This document shows positions 46,290-58,730 of a stretch of DNA of 64,000 nucleotides, piece by piece. Made by a program: the position numbers and the translations under genes. The notes beneath the pieces were generated by a model. The model was not told the origin of the DNA. It ran no database searches and worked only from the letters and a program-made list of their open reading frames with translations. The stretch's first letter is position 1; each line of letters begins with the position of its first letter. Source of the DNA: Megalopta genalis (lineage: Eukaryota > Arthropoda > Insecta > Hymenoptera > Halictidae); NCBI RefSeq assembly GCF_051020955.1, contig NC_135020.1, positions 3,668,001 to 3,732,000 on the forward strand. Reading direction: 5' to 3'.

Positions 46290-48495
46290 TGTTGTTCTTG
46301 TTGTTCTTGTTGCTCTTGTAGCTCTTGTTGCTCTTGTTGCTTTTGTTGCTCTTGTTGCTCTTGTTGCTGTTGTTGTTCTTGTTGTTCTGGTTGTTGATGT
46401 TCTTGTTGTTCATGTTGTTGTTGTTCTTGTTGTTGTTGTTGTCCTTGTTGTTCTTGTTATAGTAGTCATTGTTGTTCTTGTTGTGCTTGTTGTTCTTGTA
46501 GATCTTGTTGTTCTTGTTGCTCTTGTTGCTCTTGTTGCTCTTGTTGTTCTTGTTGTTCTTGTTGTTCTTGTTGTTCTTGTTGTTCTTTTTGTTCTTGTTG
46601 TTCTTGTTGTTCTTGTTGATCTTGTTGATCTTGTTGATCTTGTTGATCTTGTTGATCTCGTTGATCTCGTTGTTCTCGTTGTTCTCGTTGTACTCGTTGT
46701 TCTCGTTGTTCTCGTTGTTCTCGTTGTTCTCGTTGACCTCGTTGTTCTCGTTGTTCTCGTTGTTCTCGTTGTTCTCGTTGTTCTCGTTGTTCTCGTTGTT
46801 CTCGTTGTTCTTGTTGTTCTTGTTGTTCTTGTTGTTCTTGTTGTTGTTGTTGTTGTTCTTGTTGTTGTTGTTGTTGTTGTTGTTGTTCCTGTTGTTCTTG
46901 TTGTTCTTGTTGCTCTTGTTGCTCTTGTTGTTCTTGTTGTTCTTGTTGTGCTTGTTGTTCTTGTTGTTCTTGTTGCACTTGTTGCTCTTGTTGCTCTTGT
47001 TGCTCTGGTTGTTGATGTTCTTGTTGTTAATGTTGTTGTTGTTCTTGCTGTTCTTGTTGTTGTTGTTCTTGTTGTTCTTGTTGTTCTTGTTGTTCTTGTT
47101 GTTCTTGTTGTTGTTGTTGTTGTTGTCCTTGTTGTTCTTGTTGTTGTTGTCATTGTTGTTCTTGTTGTGCTTGTTGTTCTTGTAGATCTTGTTGTTCTTG
47201 TTGCTCTTGTTGCTCTTGTTGCTCTTGTTGTTCTTGTTGTTCTTGTTGCTCTTGTAGCTCTTGTTGCTCTTGTTGCTTTTGTTGCTCTTGTTGCTCTTGT
47301 TGCTGTTGTTGTTCTTGTTGTTCTGGTTGTTGATGTTCTTGTTGTTCATGTTGTTGTTGTTCTTGTTGTTGTTGTTGTTGTTGTCCTTGTCCTTGTTGTT
47401 CTTGTTGTTGTTGTCCTTGTTGTTCTTGTTGTGCTTGTTGATCTTGTTGTTCTTGTTGTTCTTGTTGTTCTTGTTGTTTTTGCTGTTCATGTTGTCTTGT
47501 TGTCCTTGTTGTTCTAGTTGTTCTTGTTGTTCTTGTTGTTCTTGTTGATCTTGTTGTTGTTGTTCTAGTTGTTCTTGTTGTTGTTGTTCTGGTTGTTCTT
47601 GTTGTTCTTGTTGTTCTTCTTGTTGTTGTTGTTCTTATTTTTGTTGTTGTTGTTGTTGTTATTGTTGTTGTTGTCCTTGTTGTTCTTGTTGTTCTTTTTG
47701 TTCTTGATGTTCTTGTTGTTCTTGTTGTTCTCGTTGTTCTTGTTGTTCTTGTTGTTCTTGTTGTTCTTGTTGTTCTTGTTGCTCTTCTTGTTCTTGTTGT
47801 TCTTGTTGTTTTTGTTGTTCATGTTGATCTTGTTGTTCTTCTTGTTGTTGTTCTAGTTGTTCTTGTTGTTGTTGTTCTGGTTGTCCTTGTTGTTCTTGTT
47901 GTGCTTGTTGATCTTGTTGTTCTTGTTGTTCTTGTTGTTCTTGTTGCTCTTGTTGCTCTTGTTGCTCTTGTTGCTCTTGTTGCTCTTGTTGTTCTCGTTG
48001 TTCTTGTTGTTCTTGTTGTTGTTCTTGTTGCTCTTGTTGCTCTGGTTGTTGATGTTCTTGTTGTTCTCGTTGTTCTCGTTGTTCTCGTTGTTCTCGTTGT
48101 TCTCGTTGTTCTCGTTGTTCTCGTTGTTCTTGTTGTTCTCGTTGTTCTTGTTGTTCTTGTTGTTCTTGTTGTTCTTGTTGTTCTTGTTGTTCTTGTTGTT
48201 CTTGTTGTTCTTGTTGTTCTTGTTGTTCTTGTTGTTCTTGTTATTCTTGTTGTTCTTGTTGTTCTTGTTGTTCATGTTGTTCTTGTTGTTCTTCTTGTTG
48301 TTGTTCTAGTTGTTCTTGTTGTTGTTGTTCTGGTTGTTCTTGTTGTTCTTGTTGTTCTTGTTCTTGTTCTTGTTGTTCTTGTTTTTCTTGCTGTTCATGT
48401 TGTCTTGTTGTCCTTGTTGTTCTAGTTGTTCTTGTTGTTCTTGTTGTTCTTGTTGTTCTTGTTGTTCTTGTTGTTCTTGTTGTTCTTGTTGTTCT
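46290..48495 (+). repeat. 2.2-kb tandem repeat, copy 2
   Basis: Direct partner of the previous block with the same order of headers, module F (46618-46807), CTCG block (about 48066-48144) and two deletion elements (47483 and 48391). Differences seen: one extra 9-mer near 46530, loss of 18 bp near 48345, and isolated substitutions such as TTATTC near 48242. The part from 47261 recurs again at 52381 (offset 5,120), so this unit has three or more partial copies. Confidence 0.85.
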
Positions 48496-50215
48496 TGTTG
48501 TTGTTGTTCTAGTTGTCCTTGTTGTTGTTGTTCTGGTTGTTCTTGTTGCTCTTGTTGTTCCGGTTGTTCATGTTGTTGTTCTTGTTGTTGTTGTTCTTAT
48601 TTTTGTTGTTGTTGTTGTTGTTTTTCTTGCTGTTCTTGTTCTTGTTGTTCTTGTTGTTCTTGCTGGTCATGTTATTCTTGTTGCTCTTGTTGTTGTTGTT
48701 GTTGTTGTTGTCCTTGTTGTTCTTGTTGTTCTTGTTGTTCTTGTTGTTCTTGTTGTTCTTGTTGTTCATGTTGTTCTTGTTGTTCTTGTTGTTCTTGTTG
48801 TTCTTGTTATTCTTGTTGTTCTTGTTGTTCTTGTTGTTCTTGTTGTTCTTGTTGTTGTTATTGTTGTTGTTGTCCTTATTGTTCTTGTTGTTCTTGTTGT
48901 TCTTGTTGTTCTTGTTGTTGTTGTTCTTGTTGTACTTGTTGTTCTTGTTGTTCTTGTTGTTCTTGTTGTTTTTGCTGTTCATGTTGTTATTGTTGCTCTT
49001 GTTGCTCTTGTTGCTCTTGTTGCTGTTGTTGTTCTTGTTGTTCTGGTTGTTGATGTTCTTGTTGTTCTTGTTGTTCTTGATGTTCTTGTTGTTCTTGTTG
49101 TTCTTGTTGTTCTTGTTGTTCTTGTTCTTCTTGTTGTTCTTGTTGTTCTTGTTGCTCTTGTTGCTCTTGTTGCTCTTGTTGCTCTTGTTGTTCTCGTTGT
49201 TCTTGTTGTTCTTGTTGTTGTTCTTGTTGCTCTTGTTGCTCTGGTTGTTGATGTTCTTGTTGTTCTCGTTGTTCTCGTTGTTCTCGTTGTTCTCGTTGTT
49301 CTCGTTGTTCTCGTTGTTCTCGTTGTTCTTGTTGTTCTCGTTGTTCTTGTTGTTCTTGTTGTTCTTGTTGTTCTTGTTGTTCTTGTTGTTCTTGTTGTTC
49401 TTGTTGTTCTTGTTGTTCTTGTTGTTCTTGTTGTTCTTGTTGTTCTTGTTGTTCTTGTTGTTCTTGTTGTTCTTGTTGTTCTTGTTGTTCATGTTGTTCT
49501 TGTTGTTCTTCTTGTTGTTGTTCTAGTTGTTCTTGTTGTTGTTGTTCTGGTTGTTCTTGTTGTTCTTGTTGTTCCGGTTGTTCTTGTTGTTCTTGTTCTT
49601 GTTCTTGTTGTTCTTGTTTTTCTTGCTGTTCATGTTGTCTTGTTGTCCTTGTTGTTCTAGTTGTTCTTGTTGTTCTTGTTGTTCTTGTTGTTCTTGTTGT
49701 TCTTGTTGTTCTTGTTGTTGTTGTTCTAGTTGTCCTTGTTGTTGTTGTTCTGGTTGTTCTTGTTGCTCTTGTTGTTCCGGTTGTTCATGTTGTTGTTCTT
49801 GTTGTTGTTGTTCTTATTTTTGTTGTTGTTGTTGTTGTTTTTCTTGCTGTTCTTGTTCTTGTTGTTCTTGTTGTTCTTGCTGGTCATGTTATTCTTGTTG
49901 CTCTTGTTGTTGTTGTTGTTGTTGTTGTCCTTGTTGTTCTTGTTGTTCTTGTTGTTCTTGTTGTTCTTGTTGTTCTTGTTGTTCTTGTTGTTCATGTTGT
50001 TCTTGTTGTTCTTGTTGTTCTTGTTGTTCTTGTTATTCTTGTTGTTCTTGTTGTTCTTGTTGTTCTTGTTGTTCTTGTTGTTGTTATTGTTGTTGTTGTC
50101 CTTATTGTTCTTGTTGTTCTTGTTGTTCTTGTTGTTCTTGTTGTTGTTGTTCTTGTTGTACTTGTTGTTCTTGTTGTTCTTGTTGTTCTTGTTGTTTTTG
50201 CTGTTCATGTTGTTC
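47940..50215 (+). repeat. 1.2-kb duplicated segment (pair)
   Basis: The segment at about 47940-48990 recurs at about 49140-50215 with an offset of 1,200-1,217: header 48310/49527, deletion element 48391/49626, CTAG/CTGG header 48513/49730. The first copy lacks the CCGG unit near 48345 that the second copy has near 49573. Between the copies is a unique order of units with a CTGGTTGTTGATG header at about 49043. Confidence 0.8.
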
Positions 50216-50707
50216 TTGTTGTTCTTCTTGTTGTTGTTCTAGTTGTCGTTGTTCTTGTTGTTGTCCTTGTTGTTCTTGTTGTTGTTGTCCTTGGTGTTCT
50301 TGTTGTGCTTGTTGTTCTTGTTGATCTTGTTGTTCTTGTTGTTCTTGTTGCTCTTGTTGCTCTTGTTGCTCTTGTTGCTGTTGTTGTTCTTGTTGTTCTG
50401 GTTGTTGATGTTCTTGTTCTTCATGTTGTTGTTATTCTTGTTGTTCTTGTTGTTGTTGTTGTTGCTCTTGCTGTTCTTGTTGTTCTTGTTGTTGTTATTG
50501 TTGTTGTTGTCCTTGTTGTTCTTGTTGTTCTTGTTGTTCTTGTTGTTCTTGTTGTTCTCGTTGTTTTTGTTGTTCTTGTTGTTGTTGTTCTTGTCGTTGT
50601 GGTTCTTGTTGTTCCTGTTGTTGTTGTTGTTCTCGTTGTTCTTGTTGTTGTTGTTCATGTGGTTCTTGTTCTTGTTGTCCTTGTTGTTCTTTCTGTTCTT
50701 GTTGTTT

Positions 50708-50738
<31 letters not shown>

Positions 50739-51510
50739 CCTTGCCGTTCTTGTTGTTCTTGTTGTTCTTGTTGGTCTTGTTGCTCTTGTTGATCTTGTTG
50801 TTCTTGTTGTTCTTGTTGTTATTGTTGCTCTTGTTGCTCTTGTTGCTCTTGTTGCTCTTGTTGCTGTTGTTGTTCTTGTTGTTCTGGTTGTTGTTGTTCT
50901 TGTTGTTCTTGATGTTCTTGTTGTTCTTGTTGTTCTTGTTGTTCTTGTTGTTCTTGTTCTTCTTGTTGTTCTTGTTGTTCTTGTTGTTCTTGTTCTTCTT
51001 GTTGTTCTTGTTGTTCTTGTTGTTCTTACTGTTCATGTTGTTCTTGTTGTTGTTGTTGATGATGTTCTTCTTGTTGTTCTTGTTGTTCTTGTTGTTCTTA
51101 CTGTTCATGTTGTTCTTCTTGTTGTTGTTGATGATGTTGTCCTTGTTTTTCTTGTTGTTGTTGTCCTTGTTGTTCTTGTTGTGCTTGCTGTTCATGTTGT
51201 CTTGTTGTCCTTGTTGTTCTAGTTGTTCTTGTTGTTCTTGTTGTTCTTGTTGTTCTTGTTGTTCTTGTTGTTCTTGTTGTTGTTGTTCTAGTTGTCCTTG
51301 TTGTTGTTGTTCTGGTTGTTCTTGTTGCTCTTGTTGTTCCGGTTGTTCATGTTGTTGTTCTTGTTGTTTTTGTTGTTCTTGTTGTTGTTGTTCTTGTCGT
51401 TGTGGTTCTTGTTGTTCCTGTTGTTGTTGTTGTTCTCGTTGTTCTTGTTGTTGTTGTTCATGTGGTTCTTGTTCTTGTTGTCCTTGTTGTTCTTTCTGTT
51501 CTTGTTGTTT

Positions 51511-51541
<31 letters not shown>

Positions 51542-53050
51542 CCTTGCCGTTCTTGTTGTTCTTGTTGTTCTTGTTGGTCTTGTTGCTCTTGTTGATCTTG
51601 TTGTTCTTGTTGTTCTTGTTGTTATTGTTGCTCTTGTTGCTCTTGTTGCTCTTGTTGCTCTTGTTGCTGTTGTTGTTCTTGTTGTTCTGGTTGTTGTTGT
51701 TCTTGTTGTTCTTGATGTTCTTGTTGTTCTTGTTGTTCTTGTTGTTCTTGTTGTTCTTGTTGTTCTTGTTGTTCTTGTTCTTCTTGTTGTTCTTGTTGTT
51801 CTTGTTGTTCTTTTTGTTCTTGTTGTTCTTGTTGTTCTTGTTGATCTTGTTGATCTTGTTGATCTTGTTGATCTTGTTGATCTCGTTGATCTCGTTGTTC
51901 TCGTTGTTCTCGTTGTACTCGTTGTTCTCGTTGTTCTCGTTGTTCTCGTTGTTCTCGTTGACCTCGTTGTTCTCGTTGTTCTCGTTGTTCTCGTTGTTCT
52001 CGTTGTTCTCGTTGTTCTCGTTGTTCTCGTTGCTCTTGTTGCTCTTGTTGTTCTTGTTGTTCTTGTTGTGCTTGTTGTTCTTGTTGTTCTTGTTGCACTT
52101 GTTGCTCTTGTTGCTCTTGTTGCTCTGGTTGTTGATGTTCTTGTTGTTAATGTTGTTGTTGTTCTTGCTGTTCTTGTTGTTGTTGTTCTTGTTGTTCTTT
52201 TTGTTCTTGTTGTTCTTGTTGTTCTTGTTGTTGTTGTTGTTGTTGTCCTTGTTGTTCTTGTTGTTGTTGTCATTGTTGTTCTTGTTGTGCTTGTTGTTCT
52301 TGTAGATCTTGTTGTTCTTGTTGCTCTTGTTGCTCTTGTTGCTCTTGTTGTTCTTGTTGTTCTTGTTGCTCTTGTAGCTCTTGTTGCTCTTGTTGCTTTT
52401 GTTGCTCTTGTTGCTCTTGTTGCTGTTGTTGTTCTTGTTGTTCTGGTTGTTGATGTTCTTGTTGTTCATGTTGTTGTTGTTCTTGTTGTTGTTGTTGTTG
52501 TTGTCCTTGTCCTTGTTGTTCTTGTTGTTGTTGTCCTTGTTGTTCTTGTTGTGCTTGTTGATCTTGTTGTTCTTGTTGTTCTTGTTGTTCTTGTTGTTTT
52601 TGCTGTTCATGTTGTCTTGTTGTCCTTGTTGTTCTAGTTGTTCTTGTTGTTCTTGTTGTTCTTGTTGATCTTGTTGTTGTTGTTCTAGTTGTTCTTGTTG
52701 TTGTTGTTCTGGTTGTTCTTGTTGTTCTTGTTGTTCTTGTTGTTGTTGTTGTTCTTATTTTTGTTGTTGTTGTTGTTGTTATTGTTGTTGTTGTCCTTGT
52801 TGTTCTTGTTGTTCTTTTTGTTCTTGATGTTCTTGTTGTTCTTGTTGTTCTCGTTGTTCTTGTTGTTCTTGTTGTTCTTGTTGTTCTTGTTGTTCTTGTT
52901 GCCCTTCTTGTTCTTGTTGTTCTTGTTGTTTTTGTTGTTCATGTTGATCTTGTTGTTCTTCTTGTTGTTGTTCTAGTTGTTCTTGTTGTTGTTGTTCTGG
53001 TTGTCCTTGTTGTTCTTGTTGTGCTTGTTGATCTTGTTGTTCTTGTTGTT
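49150..53050 (+). repeat. 3.9-kb tandem repeat, copy 1
   Basis: Matches the next block at an offset of 3,894-3,903: 49527/53421, 49730/53624, 50243/54137, module B 50590/54484 and 51393/55296, header 51292/55195. It includes two module B copies 803 bp apart, module F at 51843-52032, deletion elements at 49626, 51188 and 52603, and a GTCCTTGGTG variant near 50289 shared with 54183 and 57869. Confidence 0.85.
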
Positions 53051-54601
53051 CTTGTTGTTCTTGTTGCTCTTGTTGCTCTTGTTGCTCTTGTTGCTCTTGT
53101 TGTTCTCGTTGTTCTTGTTGTTCTTGTTGTTGTTCTTGTTGCTCTTGTTGCTCTGGTTGTTGATGTTCTTGTTGTTCTCGTTGTTCTCGTTGTTCTCGTT
53201 GTTCTCGTTGTTCTCGTTGTTCTCGTTGTTCTTGTTGTTCTCGTTGTTCTTGTTGTTCTTGTTGTTCTTGTTGTTCTTGTTGTTCTTGTTGTTCTTGTTG
53301 TTCTTGTTGTTCTTGTTGTTCTTGTTGTTCTTGTTGTTCTTGTTGTTCTTGTTGTTCTTGTTGTTCTTGTTGTTCTTGTTGTTCATGTTGTTCTTGTTGT
53401 TCTTCTTGTTGTTGTTCTAGATGTTCTTGTTGTTGTTGTTCTGGTTGTTCTTGTTGTTCTTGTTGTTCCGGTTGTTCTTGTTGTTCTTGTTCTTGTTCTT
53501 GTTGTTCTTGTTTTTCTTGCTGTTCATGTTGTCTTGTTGTCCTTGTTGTTCTAGTTGTTCTTGTTGTTCTTGTTGTTCTTGTTGTTCTTGTTGTTCTTGT
53601 TGTTCTTGTTGTTGTTGTTCTAGTTGTCCTTGTTGTTGTTGTTCTGGTTGTTCTTGTTGCTCTTGTTGTTCCGGTTGTTCATGTTGTTGTTCTTGTTGTT
53701 GTTGTTCTTATTTTTGTTGTTGTTGTTGTTGTTTTTCTTGCTGTTCTTGTTCTTGTTGTTCTTGTTGTTCTTGCTGGTCATGTTATTCTTGTTGCTCTTG
53801 TTGTTGTTGTTGTTGTTGTTGTCCTTGTTGTTCTTGTTGTTCTTGTTGTTCTTGTTGTTCTTGTTGTTCTTGTTGTTCTTGTTGTTCATGTTGTTCTTGT
53901 TGTTCTTGTTGTTCTTGTTGTTCTTGTTATTCTTGTTGTTCTTGTTGTTCTTGTTGTTCTTGTTGTTCTTGTTGTTGTTATTGTTGTTGTTGTCCTTATT
54001 GTTCTTGTTGTTCTTGTTGTTCTTGTTGTTCTTGTTGTTGTTGTTCTTGTTGTACTTGTTGTTCTTGTTGTTCTTGTTGTTCTTGTTGTTTTTGCTGTTC
54101 ATGTTGTTCTTGTTGTTCTTCTTGTTGTTGTTCTAGTTGTCGTTGTTCTTGTTGTTGTCCTTGTTGTTCTTGTTGTTGTTGTCCTTGGTGTTCTTGTTGT
54201 GCTTGTTGTTCTTGTTGATCTTGTTGTTCTTGTTGTTCTTGTTGCTCTTGTTGCTCTTGTTGCTCTTGTTGCTGTTGTTGTTCTTGTTGTTCTGGTTGTT
54301 GATGTTCTTGTTCTTCATGTTGTTGTTATTCTTGTTGTTCTTGTTGTTGTTGTTGTTGCTCTTGCTGTTCTTGTTGTTCTTGTTGTTGTTATTGTTGTTG
54401 TTGTCCTTGTTGTTCTTGTTGTTCTTGTTGTTCTTGTTGTTCTTGTTGTTCTCGTTGTTTTTGTTGTTCTTGTTGTTGTTGTTCTTGTCGTTGTGGTTCT
54501 TGTTGTTCCTGTTGTTGTTGTTGTTCTCGTTGTTCTTGTTGTTGTTGTTCATGTGGTTCTTGTTCTTGTTGTCCTTGTTGTTCTTTCTGTTCTTGTTGTT
54601 T

Positions 54602-54632
<31 letters not shown>

Positions 54633-55413
54633 CCTTGCCGTTCTTGTTGTTCTTGTTGTTCTTGTTGGTCTTGTTGCTCTTGTTGATCTTGTTGTTCTTG
54701 TTGTTCTTGTTGTTATTGTTGCTCTTGTTGCTCTTGTTGCTCTTGTTGCTCTTGTTGCTGTTGTTGTTCTTGTTGTTCTGGTTGTTGTTGTTCTTGTTGT
54801 TCTTGATGTTCTTGTTGTTCTTGTTGTTCTTGTTGTTCTTGTTGTTCTTGTTCTTCTTGTTGTTCTTGTTGTTCTTGTTGTTCTTGTTCTTCTTGTTGTT
54901 CTTGTTGTTCTTGTTGTTCTTACTGTTCATGTTGTTCTTGTTGTTGTTGTTGATGATGTTCTTCTTGTTGTTCTTGTTGTTCTTGTTGTTCTTACTGTTC
55001 ATGTTGTTCTTCTTGTTGTTGTTGATGATGTTGTCCTTGTTTTTCTTGTTGTTGTTGTCCTTGTTGTTCTTGTTGTGCTTGCTGTTCATGTTGTCTTGTT
55101 GTCCTTGTTGTTCTAGTTGTTCTTGTTGTTCTTGTTGTTCTTGTTGTTCTTGTTGTTCTTGTTGTTCTTGTTGTTCTTGTTGTTGTTGTTCTAGTTGTCC
55201 TTGTTGTTGTTGTTCTGGTTGTTCTTGTTGCTCTTGTTGTTCCGGTTGTTCATGTTGTTGTTCTTGTTGTTTTTGTTGTTCTTGTTGTTGTTGTTCTTGT
55301 CGTTGTGGTTCTTGTTGTTCCTGTTGTTGTTGTTGTTCTCGTTGTTCTTGTTGTTGTTGTTCATGTGGTTCTTGTTCTTGTTGTCCTTGTTGTTCTTTCT
55401 GTTCTTGTTGTTT

Positions 55414-55444
<31 letters not shown>

Positions 55445-55690
55445 CCTTGCCGTTCTTGTTGTTCTTGTTGTTCTTGTTGGTCTTGTTGCTCTTGTTGATC
55501 TTGTTGTTCTTGTTGTTCTTGTTGTTATTGTTGCTCTTGTTGCTCTTGTTGCTCTTGTTGCTCTTGTTGCTGTTGTTGTTCTTGTTGTTCTGGTTGTTGT
55601 TGTTCTTGTTGTTCTTGATGTTCTTGTTGTTCTTGTTGTTCTTGTTGTTCTTGTTGTTCTTGTTGTTCTTGTTGTTCTTGTTCTTCTTGT
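53051..55690 (+). repeat. 3.9-kb tandem repeat, copy 2 (truncated)
   Basis: Repeats the preceding unit as far as about 55690. One 9-mer is gained near 55165, changing the offset from 3,894 to 3,903. Deletion elements at 53520 and 55082. Beyond about 55690 the order changes to a second copy of TTACTGTTCATG/GATGATGTTCTTC units (compare 54920 and 55753) before module F at 56040, so the remaining third of the unit is rearranged. Confidence 0.83.
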
Positions 55691-57310
55691 TGTTCTTGTT
55701 GTTCTTGTTGTTCTTGTTCTTCTTGTTGTTCTTGTTGTTCTTGTTGTTCTTACTGTTCATGTTGTTCTTGTTGTTGTTGTTGATGATGTTCTTCTTGTTG
55801 TTCTTGTTGTTCTTGTTGTTCTTACTGTTCATGTTGTTCTTCTTGTTGTTGTTGATGATGTTGTCCTTGTTTTTCTTGTTGTTGTTGTCCTTGTTGTTCT
55901 TGTTGTGCTTGTTGTTCTTGTTGTTCTTGTTGTTCTTGTTGTTCTTGTTGTTCTCGTTGTTCTTGTTGTTCTTGTTGTTCTTGTTGTTCTTGTTGTTCTT
56001 GTTGTTCTTTTTGTTCTTGTTGTTCTTGTTGTTCTTGTTGATCTTGTTGATCTTGTTGATCTTGTTGATCTTGTTGATCTCGTTGATCTCGTTGTTCTCG
56101 TTGTTCTCGTTGTACTCGTTGTTCTCGTTGTTCTCGTTGTTCTCGTTGTTCTCGTTGACCTCGTTGTTCTCGTTGTTCTTGTTGTTCTCGTTGTTCTCGT
56201 TGTTCTCGTTGTTCTCGTTGTTCTCGTTGTTCTCGTTGTTCTCGTTGTTCTTGTTGTTCTTGTTGTTCTTGTTGTTCTTGTTGTTCTTGTTGTTGTTGTT
56301 GTTCTTGTTGTTGTTGCTGTTGTTGTTCCTGTTGTTCTTGTTGTTCTTGTTGCTCTTGTTGCTCTTGTTGTTCTTGTTGTTCTCGTTGTTCTTGTTGTTC
56401 TTGTTGCACTTGTTGCTCTTGTTGCTCTTGTTGCTCTGGTTGTTGATGTTCTTGTTGTTAATGTTGTTGTTGTTCTTGCTGTTCTTGTTGTTGTTGTTCT
56501 TGTTGTTCTTGTTGTTCTTGTTGATCTTGTTGTCCTTGTTGCTCTCGTTGCTGTTGTAGTTCTTGTTGTTCTGGTTGTTGTTGTTCTTGTTGTTCTTCTT
56601 GTTCTTGTTCTAGATGTTCTTGTTGTTGTTGTTCTGGTTTTTCTTGTCGTTCTTGTTGTTCCGGTTGTCCTGTTGTTCTTGTTGTTCTTGTTGCTTTTGT
56701 TGTTCTTGCTGTTCTTGTTGTTCTTGTTGTTCTTGTTGTTCTTGTTGCTCTTGTTGCTCTTGTTGCTCTTGTTGCTTTTGTTGCTCTTGTTGCTGTAGTT
56801 GTTCTTTTTGTTCTGGTTGTTGTTGTTCTTGTTGTAGTTGTTGTTTTTGTCCTTGTCCTTGTTGTTCTTGTTGTTGTTGTCCTTGTTGTTCTTGTTGTGC
56901 TTGTTGATCTTGTTGTTCTTGTTGTTCTTGTTGTTCTTGTTGCTCTTGTTGCTCTTGTTGCTCTTGTTGCTCTTGTTGTTCTTGTTGTTGTTCCTGTTGT
57001 TCTTGTTGTTGTTCTTGTTGTTCTTGTTGTTCTTGTTGTTCTTGTTGTTGTTCTTGTTGTTCTTGTTGTTCTCGTTGTTCTCGTTGTTCTCGTTGTTCTC
57101 GTTGTTCTCGTTGTTCTTGTTGTTCTCGTTGTTCTTGTTGTTCTTGTTGTTCTTGTTGTTCTTGTTGTTCTTGTTGTTCTTGTTGTTCTTGTTGTTCTTG
57201 TTGTTCTTGTTGTTCTTGTTGTTCTTGTTGTTCTTGTTGTTCTTGTTGTTCTTGTTGTTCTTGTTGTTCTTGTTGTTCTTGTTGTACTTGTTGTTCTTGT
57301 TGTTCTTGTT
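55691..57310 (+). repeat. Diverged satellite mosaic with private indel
   Basis: No gene is visible. Module F occupies 56040-56247, with one TTCTTG unit inside its CTCG run. A TTAA marker lies near 56458 and a module E header at 56614. From about 56665 to 56860 the units are unusually irregular: a 1-bp deletion after CCGG, TTGCTTTTG, CTGTAGTTG, TTGTAGTTG and TTTTTGTCC follow in quick succession. The rest is plain TTGTTGTTC with a short CTCG run at about 57071-57131. Confidence 0.75.
56660..56676 (+). repeat. Private 1-bp deletion after CCGG
   Basis: CCGGTTGTCCTGTTG replaces the usual CCGGTTGTTCTTGTTG, so one T is missing next to a T-to-C change. It lies at the start of the most irregular 200 bp of the window. 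No other module E copy carries it. Confidence 0.75.
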
Positions 57311-57497
57311 GTTCTTGTTCTAGTTGTCCTTGTTGTTGTTGTTCTGGTTGTTCTTGTTGTTCTTGTTGTTCCGGTTGTTCATGTTGTTGTTCTTGTTGTT
57401 GTTGTTCTTATTTTTGTTGTTGTTGTTGTTGTTTTTCTTGCTGTTCCTGTTCTTGTTGTTCTTGTTGTTCTTGCTGGTCATGTTATTCTTGTTGCTC

Positions 57498-57528
<31 letters not shown>

Positions 57529-57937
57529 CCTTGTTGTTCTTGTTGTTCTTGTTGTTCTTGTTGTTCTTGTTGTTCTTGTTGTTCTTGTTGTTCATGTTGT
57601 TCTTGTTGTTCTTGTTGTTCTTGTTGTTCTTGTTGTTCTTGTTGTTCTTGTTGTTCTTGTTGTTGTTATTGTTGTTGTTGTCCTTATTGTTCTTGTTGTT
57701 CTTGTTGTTCTTGTTGTTCTTGTTGTTGTTGTTCTTGTTGTACTTGTTGTTCTTGTTGTTCTTGTTGTTCTTGTTGTTTTTGCTGTTCATGTTGTTCTTG
57801 TTGTTCTTCTTGTTGTTGTTCTAGTTGTCGTTGTTGTTGTTGTTGTCCTTGTTGTTCTTGTTGTTGTTGTCCTTGGTGTTCTTGTTGTGCTTGTTGTTCT
57901 TGTTGATCTTGTTGTTCTTGTTGCTCTTGTTGCTCTT

Positions 57938-57986
<49 letters not shown>

Positions 57987-58210
57987 TTGTTCTTGTTGTT
58001 CTTGTTTTTGTTGTTCTTGTTGCTGTTGTTCTTGTCGTTGTGGTTCTTGTTGCTCCTGTTGTTGTTGTTGTTCTTGTTGTTCTTGTTGTTGTTGTTCATG
58101 TGGTTCTTGTTGTTGTTGCTCTTGCTGTTCTTGATCTTGTTGTCCTTGTTGTTCTTTCTGTTCTTGTTGTTCTTGTTGTTGTTGTTGTTCTTGCTGTTCT
58201 TGTTGTAGTT

Positions 58211-58241
<31 letters not shown>

Positions 58242-58699
58242 TTGTTCTTGTTGTTCTTGTTGTTCCTGTTGCTCTTGTTGCTCTTGTTGCTCTTGTTGCT
58301 CCTGTTGCTCTTGTTGGGCTCGTTGTTTTTGTTTTTCTAGTTGTTCTTGTTGTTCTTGTTGTTCTTCTTCTTGTTGTTGTTCTTGGTGTTCTTCTTCTTG
58401 TTGTTGTTCTTGTTGTTCTTGTTGTTCTTGTTGTTCTTGTTGTTCTTGTTGTTCATGTTGTTCTTGTTGTTGTTCTAGTTGTTCTTGTTGTTGTTGTTCT
58501 GGTTGTTCTTGTTGTTCTTGTTGTTCCGGTTGTTCATGTTGTCGTTCTTGTTGTTGTTGTTGTTCTTATTTTTGTTGTTGTTGTTGTTGTTTTTCTTGCT
58601 GTTCTTGTTCTTGTTGTTCTTGTTGTTCTTGCTGGTAATGTTGTTCTTGTTGTTGTTGTTGTCGTTGTCCTTGTTGTTCTTGTTGTTCTTGTTGTTCTT

Positions 58700-58730
<31 letters not shown>

